NCBI GenBank assembly: GCA_024693365.1
Contig: JAILLF010000007.1
Coordinates: 62,001-126,000, forward strand
Source: Acetatifactor sp.
GTDB lineage: Bacteria; Bacillota; Clostridia; Lachnospirales; Lachnospiraceae
Length of the DNA stretch: 64,000 nt
Direction of reading: 5' to 3'
Made by a program: the position numbers and the translations under genes. Position 1 is the stretch's first letter. Every line of letters begins with the position of its first letter. Below are positions 1-8,002 of this stretch, piece by piece. Below the pieces are notes generated by a model that saw only the letters and a list, made by a program, of their open reading frames with translations, did not search any database and had not been told where the DNA came from.

Positions 1-1034
1 AAGTCAAGAATTTCCTGATCGCCAACGTACTGTTTTGGCTTCGGGAATTCCACGTGGACGGCATTCGCGTGGATGCCGTGGCTTCCATGCTCTATCTGGA
101 CTATGGCAAGAAGGAAGGGCAGTGGTTGCCGAATGAATTTGGCGGCAATGAGAATCTGGATGCCATCGAATTCTTCCGCCACATGAATTCCGTTGTGCGC
201 GGAACGTATCCCGGATTCCTTACCATCGCTGAGGAATCGACGGCGTGGCCGAAGGTGACCGGTCCCATTGGTACGGACAGCCTGGGCTTCTCCCTGAAAT
301 GGAACATGGGATGGATGCATGACTTCTGTGAATACATGAAGCTTGATCCCTTATACCGAAAGGGTAATCATTACGCGCTGACCTTTGCAATGACTTACAA
401 CAGCAGCGAGAAGTACGTACTGCCCCTGTCGCATGACGAGGTGGTGCACTTGAAGTGTTCCATGGTGAACAAGATGCCGGGGTATGCGATCGATAGGTAC
501 GCAAACCTGCGTACGGGCTACACCTACATGTTTGGTCATTGCGGCAAGAAGCTTTTATTCATGGGACAGGATTTCGGTCAGGAGCGGGAGTGGAGCGAGG
601 CGAGGGAGCTGGACTGGTTCCTCTTGCAGGAAAAGAATAATCGGGGCCTCAAGGATTACGTGAAGGAACTCCTGAAGGCATATCGCAAATATCCTGCGCT
701 GTATGAGTTTGACAGCAGCTGGGACGGATTTGAATGGATGAACGCCGACGACAAGGATAACAGCGTGTATTCCTTTGTCAGAAAGGCTTCCACGGGAAAG
801 AACAGTCTTCTGTTCGTACTGAACATGACGCCCATAAAACGCGAAAAATATCGCGTTCCCGTACCTGTGGTTAGGAAGTACAAGCTTTTGTTGAATAGCG
901 ACGAAGAGCGGTTTGGCGGCTTTGGAAATGAGGTGCCTGCAGAGATCATGGCGGAGAGCGTGCCATGGCATTATCAGGAGCAATCCATTGAAGTGGATCT
1001 GCCTCCTTATGCCGCGCTTGTATTTGTCTTCTGA
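1..1034 (+). CDS. glgB: 1,4-alpha-glucan branching enzyme, 3' part
   Basis: C-terminal part (about 343 residues; the frame is open from base 3) of the cytoplasmic GH13 enzyme that cuts alpha-1,4-glucan chains and rejoins them as alpha-1,6 branches in glycogen synthesis. The catalytic core is visible: the nucleophile Asp in RVDAVASML, the acid/base Glu in TIAEES, and the third acidic residue in LSHDEVVH. The all-beta C-terminal domain follows and ends in PYAALVFVF. The 5' end lies outside the window, so truncation here is an edge effect and not a broken gene. A hairpin terminator follows at 1085. The sequence is strongly typical of GlgB. Confidence 0.95.
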   Translation, partial: VKNFLIANVLFWLREFHVDGIRVDAVASMLYLDYGKKEGQWLPNEFGGNENLDAIEFFRHMNSVVRGTYPGFLTIAEESTAWPKVTGPIGTDSLGFSLKWNMGWMHDFCEYMKLDPLYRKGNHYALTFAMTYNSSEKYVLPLSHDEVVHLKCSMVNKMPGYAIDRYANLRTGYTYMFGHCGKKLLFMGQDFGQEREWSEARELDWFLLQEKNNRGLKDYVKELLKAYRKYPALYEFDSSWDGFEWMNADDKDNSVYSFVRKASTGKNSLLFVLNMTPIKREKYRVPVPVVRKYKLLLNSDEERFGGFGNEVPAEIMAESVPWHYQEQSIEVDLPPYAALVFVF

Positions 1035-1084
1035 TCTTCGGCCGACTTTGCGTGAATGGAATTAGAAAAGAATTGAAACAGGGA

Positions 1085-1118
1085 TCGGCGGGGGAAGAAA
1101 TTCTTCTGCCGGTTTTTT
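1085..1118 (+). terminator. Intrinsic terminator after glgB
   Basis: An imperfect stem pairs CGGC and GGAAGAA with TTCTTC and GCCG around a short loop, followed by six T. It lies 50 bases after the glgB stop and before the serpin gene. Confidence 0.7.
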
Positions 1119-1225
1119 GTAATTTTATATATTTTATATAATTATTTTTCCCTTAGAAGAACTTTTTTACAATAAGGTCGTCTTAAGAGTTAGAAAGCTA
1201 TTATTCCTATCTTGGAGGTAAAAAC

Positions 1226-2662
1226 ATGAAGAAGAAAATAATCTGGAAATTCATTGCCCTGGCATGTATGGGCGCAATGTTGGCAGGATGCGGAAGCGCG
1301 AGCACCCCAACGGAGGAAAGCGCGCAGGAAGAAAGTTCGGCGGATGGAAAAGAAAGCGCAGAAGAGCCTGGGAAGGAAGAAGTTTCTAAGCAAGAGGAGC
1401 CAGCTGAGGAGGTTTCAGAACAAGAGGCAGAAACTGCATCTGAGGAAAGGGTGGAGCACGTTGCGCAGAAAACGGAGGACGCGGACCCCATGCAGTTAAA
1501 GACCGCGTATGAAAGAGCGGCATATTTTGCAGATTGGGTTTATTTGAACCAAAAGGGGAATACGCTTGTGAGTCCCCTGTCCCTGAATCTGGCGCTGGGC
1601 CTTGCGGCAGAAGGCGCAAGCGGCGAGACGGCAAAGGAATTGGCGCAGTATTTTGGAAAAGAAGATTATTCAAGCTACGTGGACGAGTACATGAAGTTCG
1701 CAGAAAGTCTGACGGTAGAGAACGATCCCCAAGAGACAATAACGGATGAAGAAACGGGCCTGGAAACGTTTAAGACCAGAATCGGCGGCAGTGGTTACTC
1801 GTTCCGCTACGAGATTGCAAACTCTTTATGGATCAATGACAAGGAGCGGCTTCAGGAGAACTACCGCAATAACGTTGAGAAGCTCTTCCGCGCAAAGGTT
1901 GCGCCGGCTGACTTTACGGATAATCCGTCCAAAACCGTGGACATTATCAATGATTGGTGCAACGAGAAAACCCATGGTTTAATTCCAAGCATCATTACGA
2001 CAAGAGACGTTGATCCGCAGCTTATGGCAATCTTGATCAATTCCCTTTATTTTGAATCTCCCTGGGTAGACAAATGGGGGCTGAGAGAGCATGCGTTTAC
2101 GGACTTTTCCGGCAAGGAAACAACGCAGGAGATGTTGATCGGAAAGGGCGATGCTTATTTTGAGAATGATCAGGCGATTGCGTTTAGCAAGGCATATTAC
2201 AATGGATTCCGGTTTATTGGAATTTTGCCTAAGGAAGAAGGCGAATTTAGCGTATTGAATCTGGATTTGGAGAGCCTTCTGAATTCCGAAACGAATGAAT
2301 ACATAGTGACTGCACTGATGCCAAAACTGAATTTTGACACGACTGCGGCAAACCTGCAGGTGCTGTTGGAATCAGAAGGGATTACGACACCGTTTGACTC
2401 TAACACTGCGCAGTTCGACAAGATCATCGAGGGCGAAGAGCTGCATATCTCGAGAATTCTCCAGAAATGCAAAATTGAACTGGACGAGAATGGCACGAAG
2501 GCTGCGGCAGTGACCGCGATGATGATGAGAGCCAATAGCGCGTTCATCGAAAAGGAGCAAGAAAGAAAAGAAGTATACCTGGACAGACCGTTTGCTTTTC
2601 TGATCTATGACAGCGTTAACGATGAGATCGTTTTTGTCGGAAAAGTGACAGAGGTAAAATAA
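1226..2662 (+). CDS. Serpin family lipoprotein (secreted protease inhibitor)
   Basis: 478 residues. The N-terminus has a lipoprotein signal peptide with lipobox LAGC, so the protein is probably anchored outside the membrane. An acidic Glu/Ser-rich linker follows (about residues 25-85). A full serpin fold then runs to the C-terminus, with SLYFESPWVDKW (shutter region) and DRPFAFLIYD (C-terminal signature). The reactive-loop hinge GTKAAAVTA has the small residues needed for loop insertion, so an inhibitory serpin is expected. Counting from the hinge Gly as P15 puts P1-P1' near Asn-Ser, but that is an inference. The start ATG follows CTTGGAGGT. The 3' end overlaps the convergent DUF2508 gene by 47 bases. 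Confidence 0.93.
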   Translation: MKKKIIWKFIALACMGAMLAGCGSASTPTEESAQEESSADGKESAEEPGKEEVSKQEEPAEEVSEQEAETASEERVEHVAQKTEDADPMQLKTAYERAAYFADWVYLNQKGNTLVSPLSLNLALGLAAEGASGETAKELAQYFGKEDYSSYVDEYMKFAESLTVENDPQETITDEETGLETFKTRIGGSGYSFRYEIANSLWINDKERLQENYRNNVEKLFRAKVAPADFTDNPSKTVDIINDWCNEKTHGLIPSIITTRDVDPQLMAILINSLYFESPWVDKWGLREHAFTDFSGKETTQEMLIGKGDAYFENDQAIAFSKAYYNGFRFIGILPKEEGEFSVLNLDLESLLNSETNEYIVTALMPKLNFDTTAANLQVLLESEGITTPFDSNTAQFDKIIEGEELHISRILQKCKIELDENGTKAAAVTAMMMRANSAFIEKEQERKEVYLDRPFAFLIYDSVNDEIVFVGKVTEVK

Positions 2663-2912
2663 AATGCCGTTTCTTTGGTGAAGCTGCGGGGCGTGCCTCC
2701 TCCAACAGAGAAGTTAAGTAGTGATAACGTCTCTGCAGGGCGCTGATCTCGTAGACGTAACTGTCGATCAGATCAAAATCCGTACAATTGTTAAAACCCG
2801 AGTATGCCACGTCCAAGGCAATTCGGGTTTTTTCAAGGTCTTTTTTTAGGCTGTTACCCTCAAGATCCAGCGCTAACGTCACGGGGTCATAGTTTTGCTT
2901 ATACAGGATCAC
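2616..2912 (-). CDS. DUF2508 (YaaL-like) family protein
   Basis: 98 residues on the minus strand. I chose the GTG at 2912 because GAGAGGA lies 7 bases upstream of it; an upstream ATG at 2963 has no such site. The core (LKKDLEKTRIALDVAYSGF, then DLIDSYVYEISALQRRYHYL) matches the DUF2508/YaaL pattern: a short, mostly helical cytoplasmic protein of unknown function. In Bacillus subtilis yaaL lies beside bofA, and here bofA is the divergent neighbour, which supports the call. The 3' end is convergent with, and overlaps, the last 47 bases of the serpin gene. Confidence 0.82.
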   Translation of the reverse strand: MILYKQNYDPVTLALDLEGNSLKKDLEKTRIALDVAYSGFNNCTDFDLIDSYVYEISALQRRYHYLTSLLEEARPAASPKKRHFILPLSLFRQKRSHR

Positions 2913-3045
2913 GGCTTCGTCCTCTCTGGATGGAATAAATTGTATTATCAGTATATACGGCAAGTAAAAAAATATTCCCGTTCTTTTTTCCGTACGCAGG
3001 CATAATCATGTTTCAGAAAATACTTTTGGTCGGGCAGGTGGGCAA

Positions 3046-3318
3046 ATGGAACGGACTTGCATTATGATCCTGATCGCCCTTGGCGGATTGATCCTGTTGA
3101 TCGCCATCGCGGTGAGGGGAGAAATGGAAAATCTTCTTTGCTTTTTGATGCGGGGATTGCTGGGCAACGTTGGAATCTGCGTGATGAATTTATGTCTGGA
3201 AAGGTGGGGGCACGGCGTGGACGTCGGCATCAACGCCGTAACCTTTTTGACAACCGCAACGCTAGGAATTCCAGGCTTTCTGGGACTTTATGCGCTAGGA
3301 ATTTATCGCCTTCTGTAA
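3046..3318 (+). CDS. bofA: Pro-sigmaK processing inhibitor BofA family protein
   Basis: 90 residues with two to three hydrophobic segments. The C-terminal half, VGINAVTFLTTATLGIPGF then GLYALGIYRLL, is the BofA signature. BofA proteins are membrane proteins that, in Bacillus, hold the SpoIVFB protease inactive until sigmaK is needed in the mother cell. Start ATG 3046 follows AGGTGGGCAA; a second ATG at 3064 is possible. It is divergent from the DUF2508 gene. The family is known in spore-forming Clostridia, so this points to a sporulating lineage, though the protein alone does not prove sporulation. Confidence 0.85.
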   Translation: MERTCIMILIALGGLILLIAIAVRGEMENLLCFLMRGLLGNVGICVMNLCLERWGHGVDVGINAVTFLTTATLGIPGFLGLYALGIYRLL

Positions 3319-3354
3319 AAAAGTAACAAAATCAAAAAACTTTTCAAATCCCTC

Positions 3355-3383
3355 TTGCAATTTTGTTTTTGTGCATTTATAAT
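3355..3383 (+). promoter_or_regulatory. SigmaA-type promoter of the Tad pilus operon
   Basis: TTGCAA, 17-base spacer, TATAAT, about 100 bases before the first pilus gene. A small hairpin (GGAACG, GTT, CGTTCC) lies in the leader at 3416-3430. Confidence 0.7.
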
Positions 3384-3480
3384 CCGATTTACAAACATTC
3401 TTGATCCTTTCAAGTGGAACGGTTCGTTCCGGTTTTCAAACGAGTGAATTAAATGAATTACGTGAAAGGGAGTGACGTTA

Positions 3481-4005
3481 TTGACGGGTGACTTTCTTTT
3501 TGATCTGATGCTTTGTATTTTTCTTTGCATCGCCTGTTATTACGATTACCGGTTTTGCAGGATCCCCAATTGGCTGATCTTGCTGACGCTGGGGCTTGGC
3601 TTGACGAAGGCTTGCCTGGCGGGAGGCGGTTTTGGCGTGACGGAGTATCTTTTTTGGGGCGGTATTATCATGCTGGCGTTGTATCCCTTTTTCCGGATTG
3701 GTACGATCGGCGGAGGGGACGTGAAGCTATACGGCGTCTGCTGTGGATTCTTTCCGGCGGACAAAATTCTTTTTTTTCTTTTTTTCTCGCTGCTTTTCGC
3801 GGCATTGTTTTCCATGATCCGGTTTGTAAAAAGGGCTGATTTGAAGGAGCGGTTTGCCTATCTGCTTGCTTACGTGAAGGACGTGGCTGACGGCGGTGCC
3901 TGGCATTTGTATTTCAGTGACCTTCAGGAAAAGCGCAGGGCGGGCATCTGCCTCGCAGGGCCCATATTCTTAAGCGTATTAATGTTTTGGGGAGGTTTTT
4001 ATTGA
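3481..4005 (+). CDS. tadV: A24 family prepilin peptidase (TadV/CpaA-like), copy 1
   Basis: 174 residues, an integral membrane aspartic peptidase that removes the leader of Flp-type prepilins at the inner face of the membrane. The two catalytic aspartates are present: D22 in YYDYRFCRIPNW and D80 in the GGGDVKLYG (GxGD) motif. There are about five to six hydrophobic segments. I place the start at TTG 3481 because AAAGGGAG lies 8 bases upstream; GTG 3472 overlaps that site. It is the first gene of the pilus operon, and its stop overlaps the start of the next gene (ATTGA). A second A24 peptidase is encoded at 10493. Confidence 0.9.
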   Translation: MTGDFLFDLMLCIFLCIACYYDYRFCRIPNWLILLTLGLGLTKACLAGGGFGVTEYLFWGGIIMLALYPFFRIGTIGGGDVKLYGVCCGFFPADKILFFLFFSLLFAALFSMIRFVKRADLKERFAYLLAYVKDVADGGAWHLYFSDLQEKRRAGICLAGPIFLSVLMFWGGFY

Positions 4006-5045
4006 AACAGTTAGATGAAGTTGTCCTGGCGCTTTGCGACGGGGATGAAGAATACGTGCAATTGATGGCGGAGTACATGCAAAAGCAGCAGAATCTCCCA
4101 TGGAGCGTCCACGTATATACGGATGCAGAAAAGCTTCTTGCGCGGGAGAAAGGAATGGAGCTGCTTGTTGTGGCGGAATCCGCATGGCGGGAGGAATTAA
4201 AGGCGGTCGTGCCCAAGAGAATGGTGGTGTTGAATGAAAGCGGGATTGTTCGGGATAAGAGCCTGCGCTACGTCAACAAGTATCAACAGGCAGATCAAGT
4301 GATACGGGAGCTTCTGGCAGTTTATCTGGAAATCTGTGAGCAAGCCCTTCCGAAGCTGGAAACAAAGGGAAACACCAGGTTTATCGGATTTTTCTCGCCG
4401 GTCAGGAGATGCATGCAGACTCCTTTTGCCATAACCATGTCGCAGCTTCTTGCGCAAAAATACCGGACGCTGTACCTCAATTTTGAATACTTTGCCGGGA
4501 ATCAGGAACTATTGCCCGGTGAGCAAACCAGGGATTTGGCGGATCTGTTGTACTTCCTGAATGCAGAGCAGGACAAGTTTGCCTTAAGGCTTCAAAGCAT
4601 GACGGGGAAGATTGGCACGCTGGATTACGTGCCGCCCATGAAATCAGGTCAAAATCTTCTAAGTATTACGGTGAAGGAATGGCTTACGTTCCTAAAAAAG
4701 CTTCAGGAACTTGGGGAATATGAATTCGTGGTCATGGATCTGAGTGAATGCATGCAGGGCTTGTTTGAGATTCTGAGGATCTGTAACACGGTTTACACCA
4801 TCATTGTGGAGGATCACGCCGCAAGCGGGAAAATGACGCAGTATGAAAACATGCTGGAGCAGTATTCCTACGAAGACGTTCTCCAAAAGACGCGAAGGCG
4901 CAAGATTCCGAAGATCAGGCACCTCCCAACAAACTTGGATTGCTATGACCGGGGAGAACTGGCGGAATACGTTGCTGGACAGCTTGAAGAATTATTGAAT
5001 GATGAACCCAAAACTCAAGGGGAGGGAATGGACGCAAATGGTTGA
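4002..5045 (+). CDS. tadZ: TadZ/CpaE-like pilus assembly protein with degenerate P-loop
   Basis: About 347 residues. The N-terminal part looks like a receiver-like domain (VVLALCDGDEEYVQLMAEYM). A MinD/ParA-type domain follows (IGFFSP, then TPFAITMSQLLAQKYRTLYL). Position and fold suggest the TadZ/CpaE factor that localises the pilus machine. The deviant Walker A reads SPVRRCMQTPF, without the usual Gly-Lys-Thr, so ATP binding may be lost; EYEFVVMDLSE is in the Walker B place. Start TTG 4002 follows GGGGAGG by 6 bases and overlaps the tadV stop. It overlaps tadA by 8 bases. Confidence 0.75.
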   Translation: MKQLDEVVLALCDGDEEYVQLMAEYMQKQQNLPWSVHVYTDAEKLLAREKGMELLVVAESAWREELKAVVPKRMVVLNESGIVRDKSLRYVNKYQQADQVIRELLAVYLEICEQALPKLETKGNTRFIGFFSPVRRCMQTPFAITMSQLLAQKYRTLYLNFEYFAGNQELLPGEQTRDLADLLYFLNAEQDKFALRLQSMTGKIGTLDYVPPMKSGQNLLSITVKEWLTFLKKLQELGEYEFVVMDLSECMQGLFEILRICNTVYTIIVEDHAASGKMTQYENMLEQYSYEDVLQKTRRRKIPKIRHLPTNLDCYDRGELAEYVAGQLEELLNDEPKTQGEGMDANG

Positions 5046-6264
5046 CTTACAAAAGATCAAGCAAGAGATGCGCGATCACGTAAGAGAGAAAATGGATTAC
5101 GGGAGGGACTATGGTGATGAGGAGGTGGGAGAACTCATCGATGAAGAATTATTGGAAAATCCGGAGACCTGCCGCTTGACGGTAGAACAAAGGCTACAGC
5201 TCAAAAAGGAATTGTTTGATTCCATGCGAAGGCTTGACGTACTGCAGTTTTTTGTGGATGATCCCGGCATCACGGAGATCATGATCAACGGCATGGAGCA
5301 TATTTTTGTGGAGCGGGGCGGAAAGCTCACTCAACTCGAACTGGCCTTTGACTCCAAGGAAAGGCTGACGGACGTCATCCAAAAAATAGTTGCCGGGTGT
5401 AACCGCGTCGTGAACGATGCGTCGCCCATCGTGGACGCACGTTTGCCGGATGGTGCCAGAGTCAACGTCGTGATGGATCCGGTGGCAATCAACGGGCCGA
5501 TCGTGACCATCCGGAGATTTCCAAAGAAACCCATCACCATGGAGCAGCTTCTTGCCTTTGGATCCATCACAAATGAGGCAGCGGAGTTCTTGAAGAAACT
5601 GGTCAGGGCACACTACAACATATTTGTCAGCGGGGGGACGGGAAGTGGCAAGACGACCTTTCTCAACGCACTTTCAGCCTACGTTCAAAGGGATGAGAGG
5701 ATTGTGACGATTGAGGATAGTGCGGAGCTGCAACTATTGGGCGTTGCCAATCTGGTGAGGCTAGAGACCAGAAATGCCAATGTTTCCGGCTGCCGGGAGA
5801 TCGGGATACGGGACTTGATTCGCGCATCCTTAAGAATGCGTCCGGACCGGATCATTGTCGGCGAGGTTCGCGGCGCAGAGGCACTTGACATGTTGCAATG
5901 TTTGAATACCGGGCATGACGGCAGTATGTCCACGGGACATGCAAATAGTGCGAAGGACATGCTGTCGAGGCTGGAAAACATGGTTTTGATGGGGATGGAG
6001 CTGCCGCTTACTGCCATCAGACAACAGATCGCGTCTGGAATCGACCTGATCGTACATTTGGGAAGACTCCGGGATAAGACCAGAAAGGTTTTGGAGATCT
6101 CGGAAGTACTGGGATATCAGGATGGGGAAGTAAAGCTGGCAACGCTGTATTCCTTTGAAGAAAGTGGGCAGGAAGAAAATGGAAAGGTTCTTGGGAAATT
6201 GGTGCGAAAAGAAGCACTCACGCACGAAGACAAGCTTAAAACGGCTGGATTATCGCCAATATGA
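5038..6264 (+). CDS. tadA: Tad pilus assembly ATPase TadA/CpaF
   Basis: About 408 residues, the cytoplasmic hexameric secretion ATPase that powers Flp pilus assembly. The N-terminal domain (VLQFFVDDPGITEIMINGM) is typical of CpaF. Then come Walker A SGGTGSGKTTF (Lys205), the catalytic Glu region TIEDSAELQL, Walker B DRIIVGEVRG and the His box STGHANSAKDMLSRLE. I prefer ATG 5038, which overlaps the tadZ stop and sits 11 bases after GGGGAGGG; ATG 4999 in the same frame is possible. It overlaps the next gene by about 86 bases. High confidence. Confidence 0.95.
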   Translation: MVDLQKIKQEMRDHVREKMDYGRDYGDEEVGELIDEELLENPETCRLTVEQRLQLKKELFDSMRRLDVLQFFVDDPGITEIMINGMEHIFVERGGKLTQLELAFDSKERLTDVIQKIVAGCNRVVNDASPIVDARLPDGARVNVVMDPVAINGPIVTIRRFPKKPITMEQLLAFGSITNEAAEFLKKLVRAHYNIFVSGGTGSGKTTFLNALSAYVQRDERIVTIEDSAELQLLGVANLVRLETRNANVSGCREIGIRDLIRASLRMRPDRIIVGEVRGAEALDMLQCLNTGHDGSMSTGHANSAKDMLSRLENMVLMGMELPLTAIRQQIASGIDLIVHLGRLRDKTRKVLEISEVLGYQDGEVKLATLYSFEESGQEENGKVLGKLVRKEALTHEDKLKTAGLSPI

Positions 6265-7798
6265 TTTCAGCAGGAAGGAATGGATCATGGTCATCGCGGA
6301 GGCTATTGCGATCACGCTGTTTTTTGCATGGTTTTTCTATCGGAATCTCTTGTTTGCCGTTTTGCTGTCCCCCTTGGGATGCGTTTGGGTACGGTACGTA
6401 AAAAGGACCAAAGGGGAAAGGCGGCGGGAAGATCTCACGGAGCAGTTCAAGGAATGCATTTTATCCACTTCAGCCTCCTTGCAGGCAGGGTATGCCGTGG
6501 AAAACGCCTTCATGGAGAGCCGGGAAGACATGAGAAATCTTTACGGGGAGGAATCCATGATCCATGAGGAGTTGGAGGGAATGCGAAGAGGATTGGTGAT
6601 CAACGTATCGCTTGAGGAGCTTCTCCTGGATCTGGGTGAGCGTAGCGGATGCGAGGAAATCTGGCAGTTTGGACAAATGTTTTCCATCGCAAAGCGGGGC
6701 GGCGGAAGCCTCACGGAGATGATTCAGACCAGCACAAACTTGATCAGCCAGAGATTTGAGGCCCGGCGCGAGGTACAGACCATGCTGGCCGGGAGGAAGA
6801 TGGAACAGAACGTAATGCGGCTGATGCCCTTTGGGATCACGTTTTACGTGGGAAGTGCTTATCCGGGATATTTTGATCCGCTCTATGAGGGCGTGGAGGG
6901 TATTGCCATTATGACCCTTTGTCTGGCACTCTATCTCGCTGCGGTTTTTAGCGGTGAGAAGATCTTTCAGGGAATTTGGAATCAGATGAGAGGGTTGGGA
7001 AAACAGTCGAAGCCCATAGCCTTATCGCGTGAAGGAATTCTGGGAAAGATTGCACCCGTTGGCGAAAAGGTCTTTTTACGCTTTTGGGGCGGAAGGAGAT
7101 TGCGAGGGGACGAAAAGCTTCGGCAGAATCTCGAAATTCTGTGCCCGGAGGGAAACCGGGAGGATTTGTTGCAAAAATATTATGGCGGAAAGATCGGATT
7201 GTCACTGCTGATCTTTCTGGCAGGCAGTTGCCTTTCCCTGATCATGGCGTTGAAGGGAGGCACGCAGGGAGAAGAAAACCTGCCGCTTACGCTTTGGATT
7301 TTGAGCACGGCAGCCGCCGCAGGCATCTTTTTTCTGATGGATAAGGATCTGGGTGACCAGGTCAAGAAGAGGCGGGAATTGCTTGCGTTGGGGTATCCTG
7401 ACTTTGTACATGGACTGGCACTCTATCTTGTGGCGGGAATGACGATACGCGCAGCTTTTGGAAAGCTTGCGGCGACAAATGAGCTTGCGGCATATGCCTG
7501 CCGGGAAATGCAGGCAGGACAATCCGAGCGAGTGGCATACGAACACTTTGGAAAAAGGGCGGGGCCACGGGAATACGTAAGATTGAGCACGCTCCTTTGC
7601 CAAAACCTAAAAAAAGGTTCAAACGCGTTGCTTTCCCGGTTGGAGGAGGAAGCCTTGTTGTCGGCGGAGAGCAGGATCCAGAGTGGAAAGCGCCTTGGGG
7701 AGGAGGCAGAAACAAAGCTATTAATTCCCATGGTCATGTTGCTTGCCGCGGTGATGCTCATGATCATGATACCGGCATTTTCCATGATGGGCGCATAA
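6179..7798 (+). CDS. TadB-TadC fusion, pilus inner-membrane platform
   Basis: 539 residues in one uninterrupted frame. Residues about 1-270 match TadB: FKECILSTSASLQAGYAVEN, SGCEEIWQFGQMFSIAKRGG, then two membrane segments. Residues about 290-539 match TadC: YYGGKIGLSLLIF, YPDFVHGLALYLVAGMTIRA, a heptad-like stretch, and the terminal helix IPMVMLLAAVMLMIMIPAF. Both belong to the T2SSF (GspF) family and normally come from two adjacent genes. The junction lies near residues 275-300 and holds no stop or start-like ribosome site. Start ATG 6179 follows AGGA by 5 bases; later starts would cut conserved TadB residues (YDFSRKEW). Confidence 0.88.
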   Translation: MERFLGNWCEKKHSRTKTSLKRLDYRQYDFSRKEWIMVIAEAIAITLFFAWFFYRNLLFAVLLSPLGCVWVRYVKRTKGERRREDLTEQFKECILSTSASLQAGYAVENAFMESREDMRNLYGEESMIHEELEGMRRGLVINVSLEELLLDLGERSGCEEIWQFGQMFSIAKRGGGSLTEMIQTSTNLISQRFEARREVQTMLAGRKMEQNVMRLMPFGITFYVGSAYPGYFDPLYEGVEGIAIMTLCLALYLAAVFSGEKIFQGIWNQMRGLGKQSKPIALSREGILGKIAPVGEKVFLRFWGGRRLRGDEKLRQNLEILCPEGNREDLLQKYYGGKIGLSLLIFLAGSCLSLIMALKGGTQGEENLPLTLWILSTAAAAGIFFLMDKDLGDQVKKRRELLALGYPDFVHGLALYLVAGMTIRAAFGKLAATNELAAYACREMQAGQSERVAYEHFGKRAGPREYVRLSTLLCQNLKKGSNALLSRLEEEALLSAESRIQSGKRLGEEAETKLLIPMVMLLAAVMLMIMIPAFSMMGA

Positions 7799-7831
7799 AA
7801 CAAATGAAAGATTTATAAAGGGAGGAAACAT

Positions 7832-8002
7832 ATGTTAAGGAATTGGAAGGATCTTATCAATGACGAAGAAGGGATGGGGACGGTGGAAGTAATCCTCATC
7901 ATCGTGGTGCTGGTGGGATTAGTATTGATCTTTAAGGAGCAGATCACAAAAATCGTCAACTCGATCTTTAACAAGATCACGAAACAAACGGAAAAGATAT
8001 GA
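7832..8002 (+). CDS. flp: Flp1-like type IVb pilin subunit
   Basis: 56 residues, the likely major pilin. A short basic leader ends in DEEG, followed by MGTVEVILIIVVLVGLVLIF. Prepilin peptidase would cut G14|M15, which puts the conserved Glu at +5 (E19) at the start of the hydrophobic assembly helix. A charged tail follows. The start has GGGAGGAAA upstream with ideal spacing. The stop TGA overlaps the ATGATG start of the next gene. It sits directly after the platform gene, as in other Gram-positive tad loci. Confidence 0.9.
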   Translation: MLRNWKDLINDEEGMGTVEVILIIVVLVGLVLIFKEQITKIVNSIFNKITKQTEKI

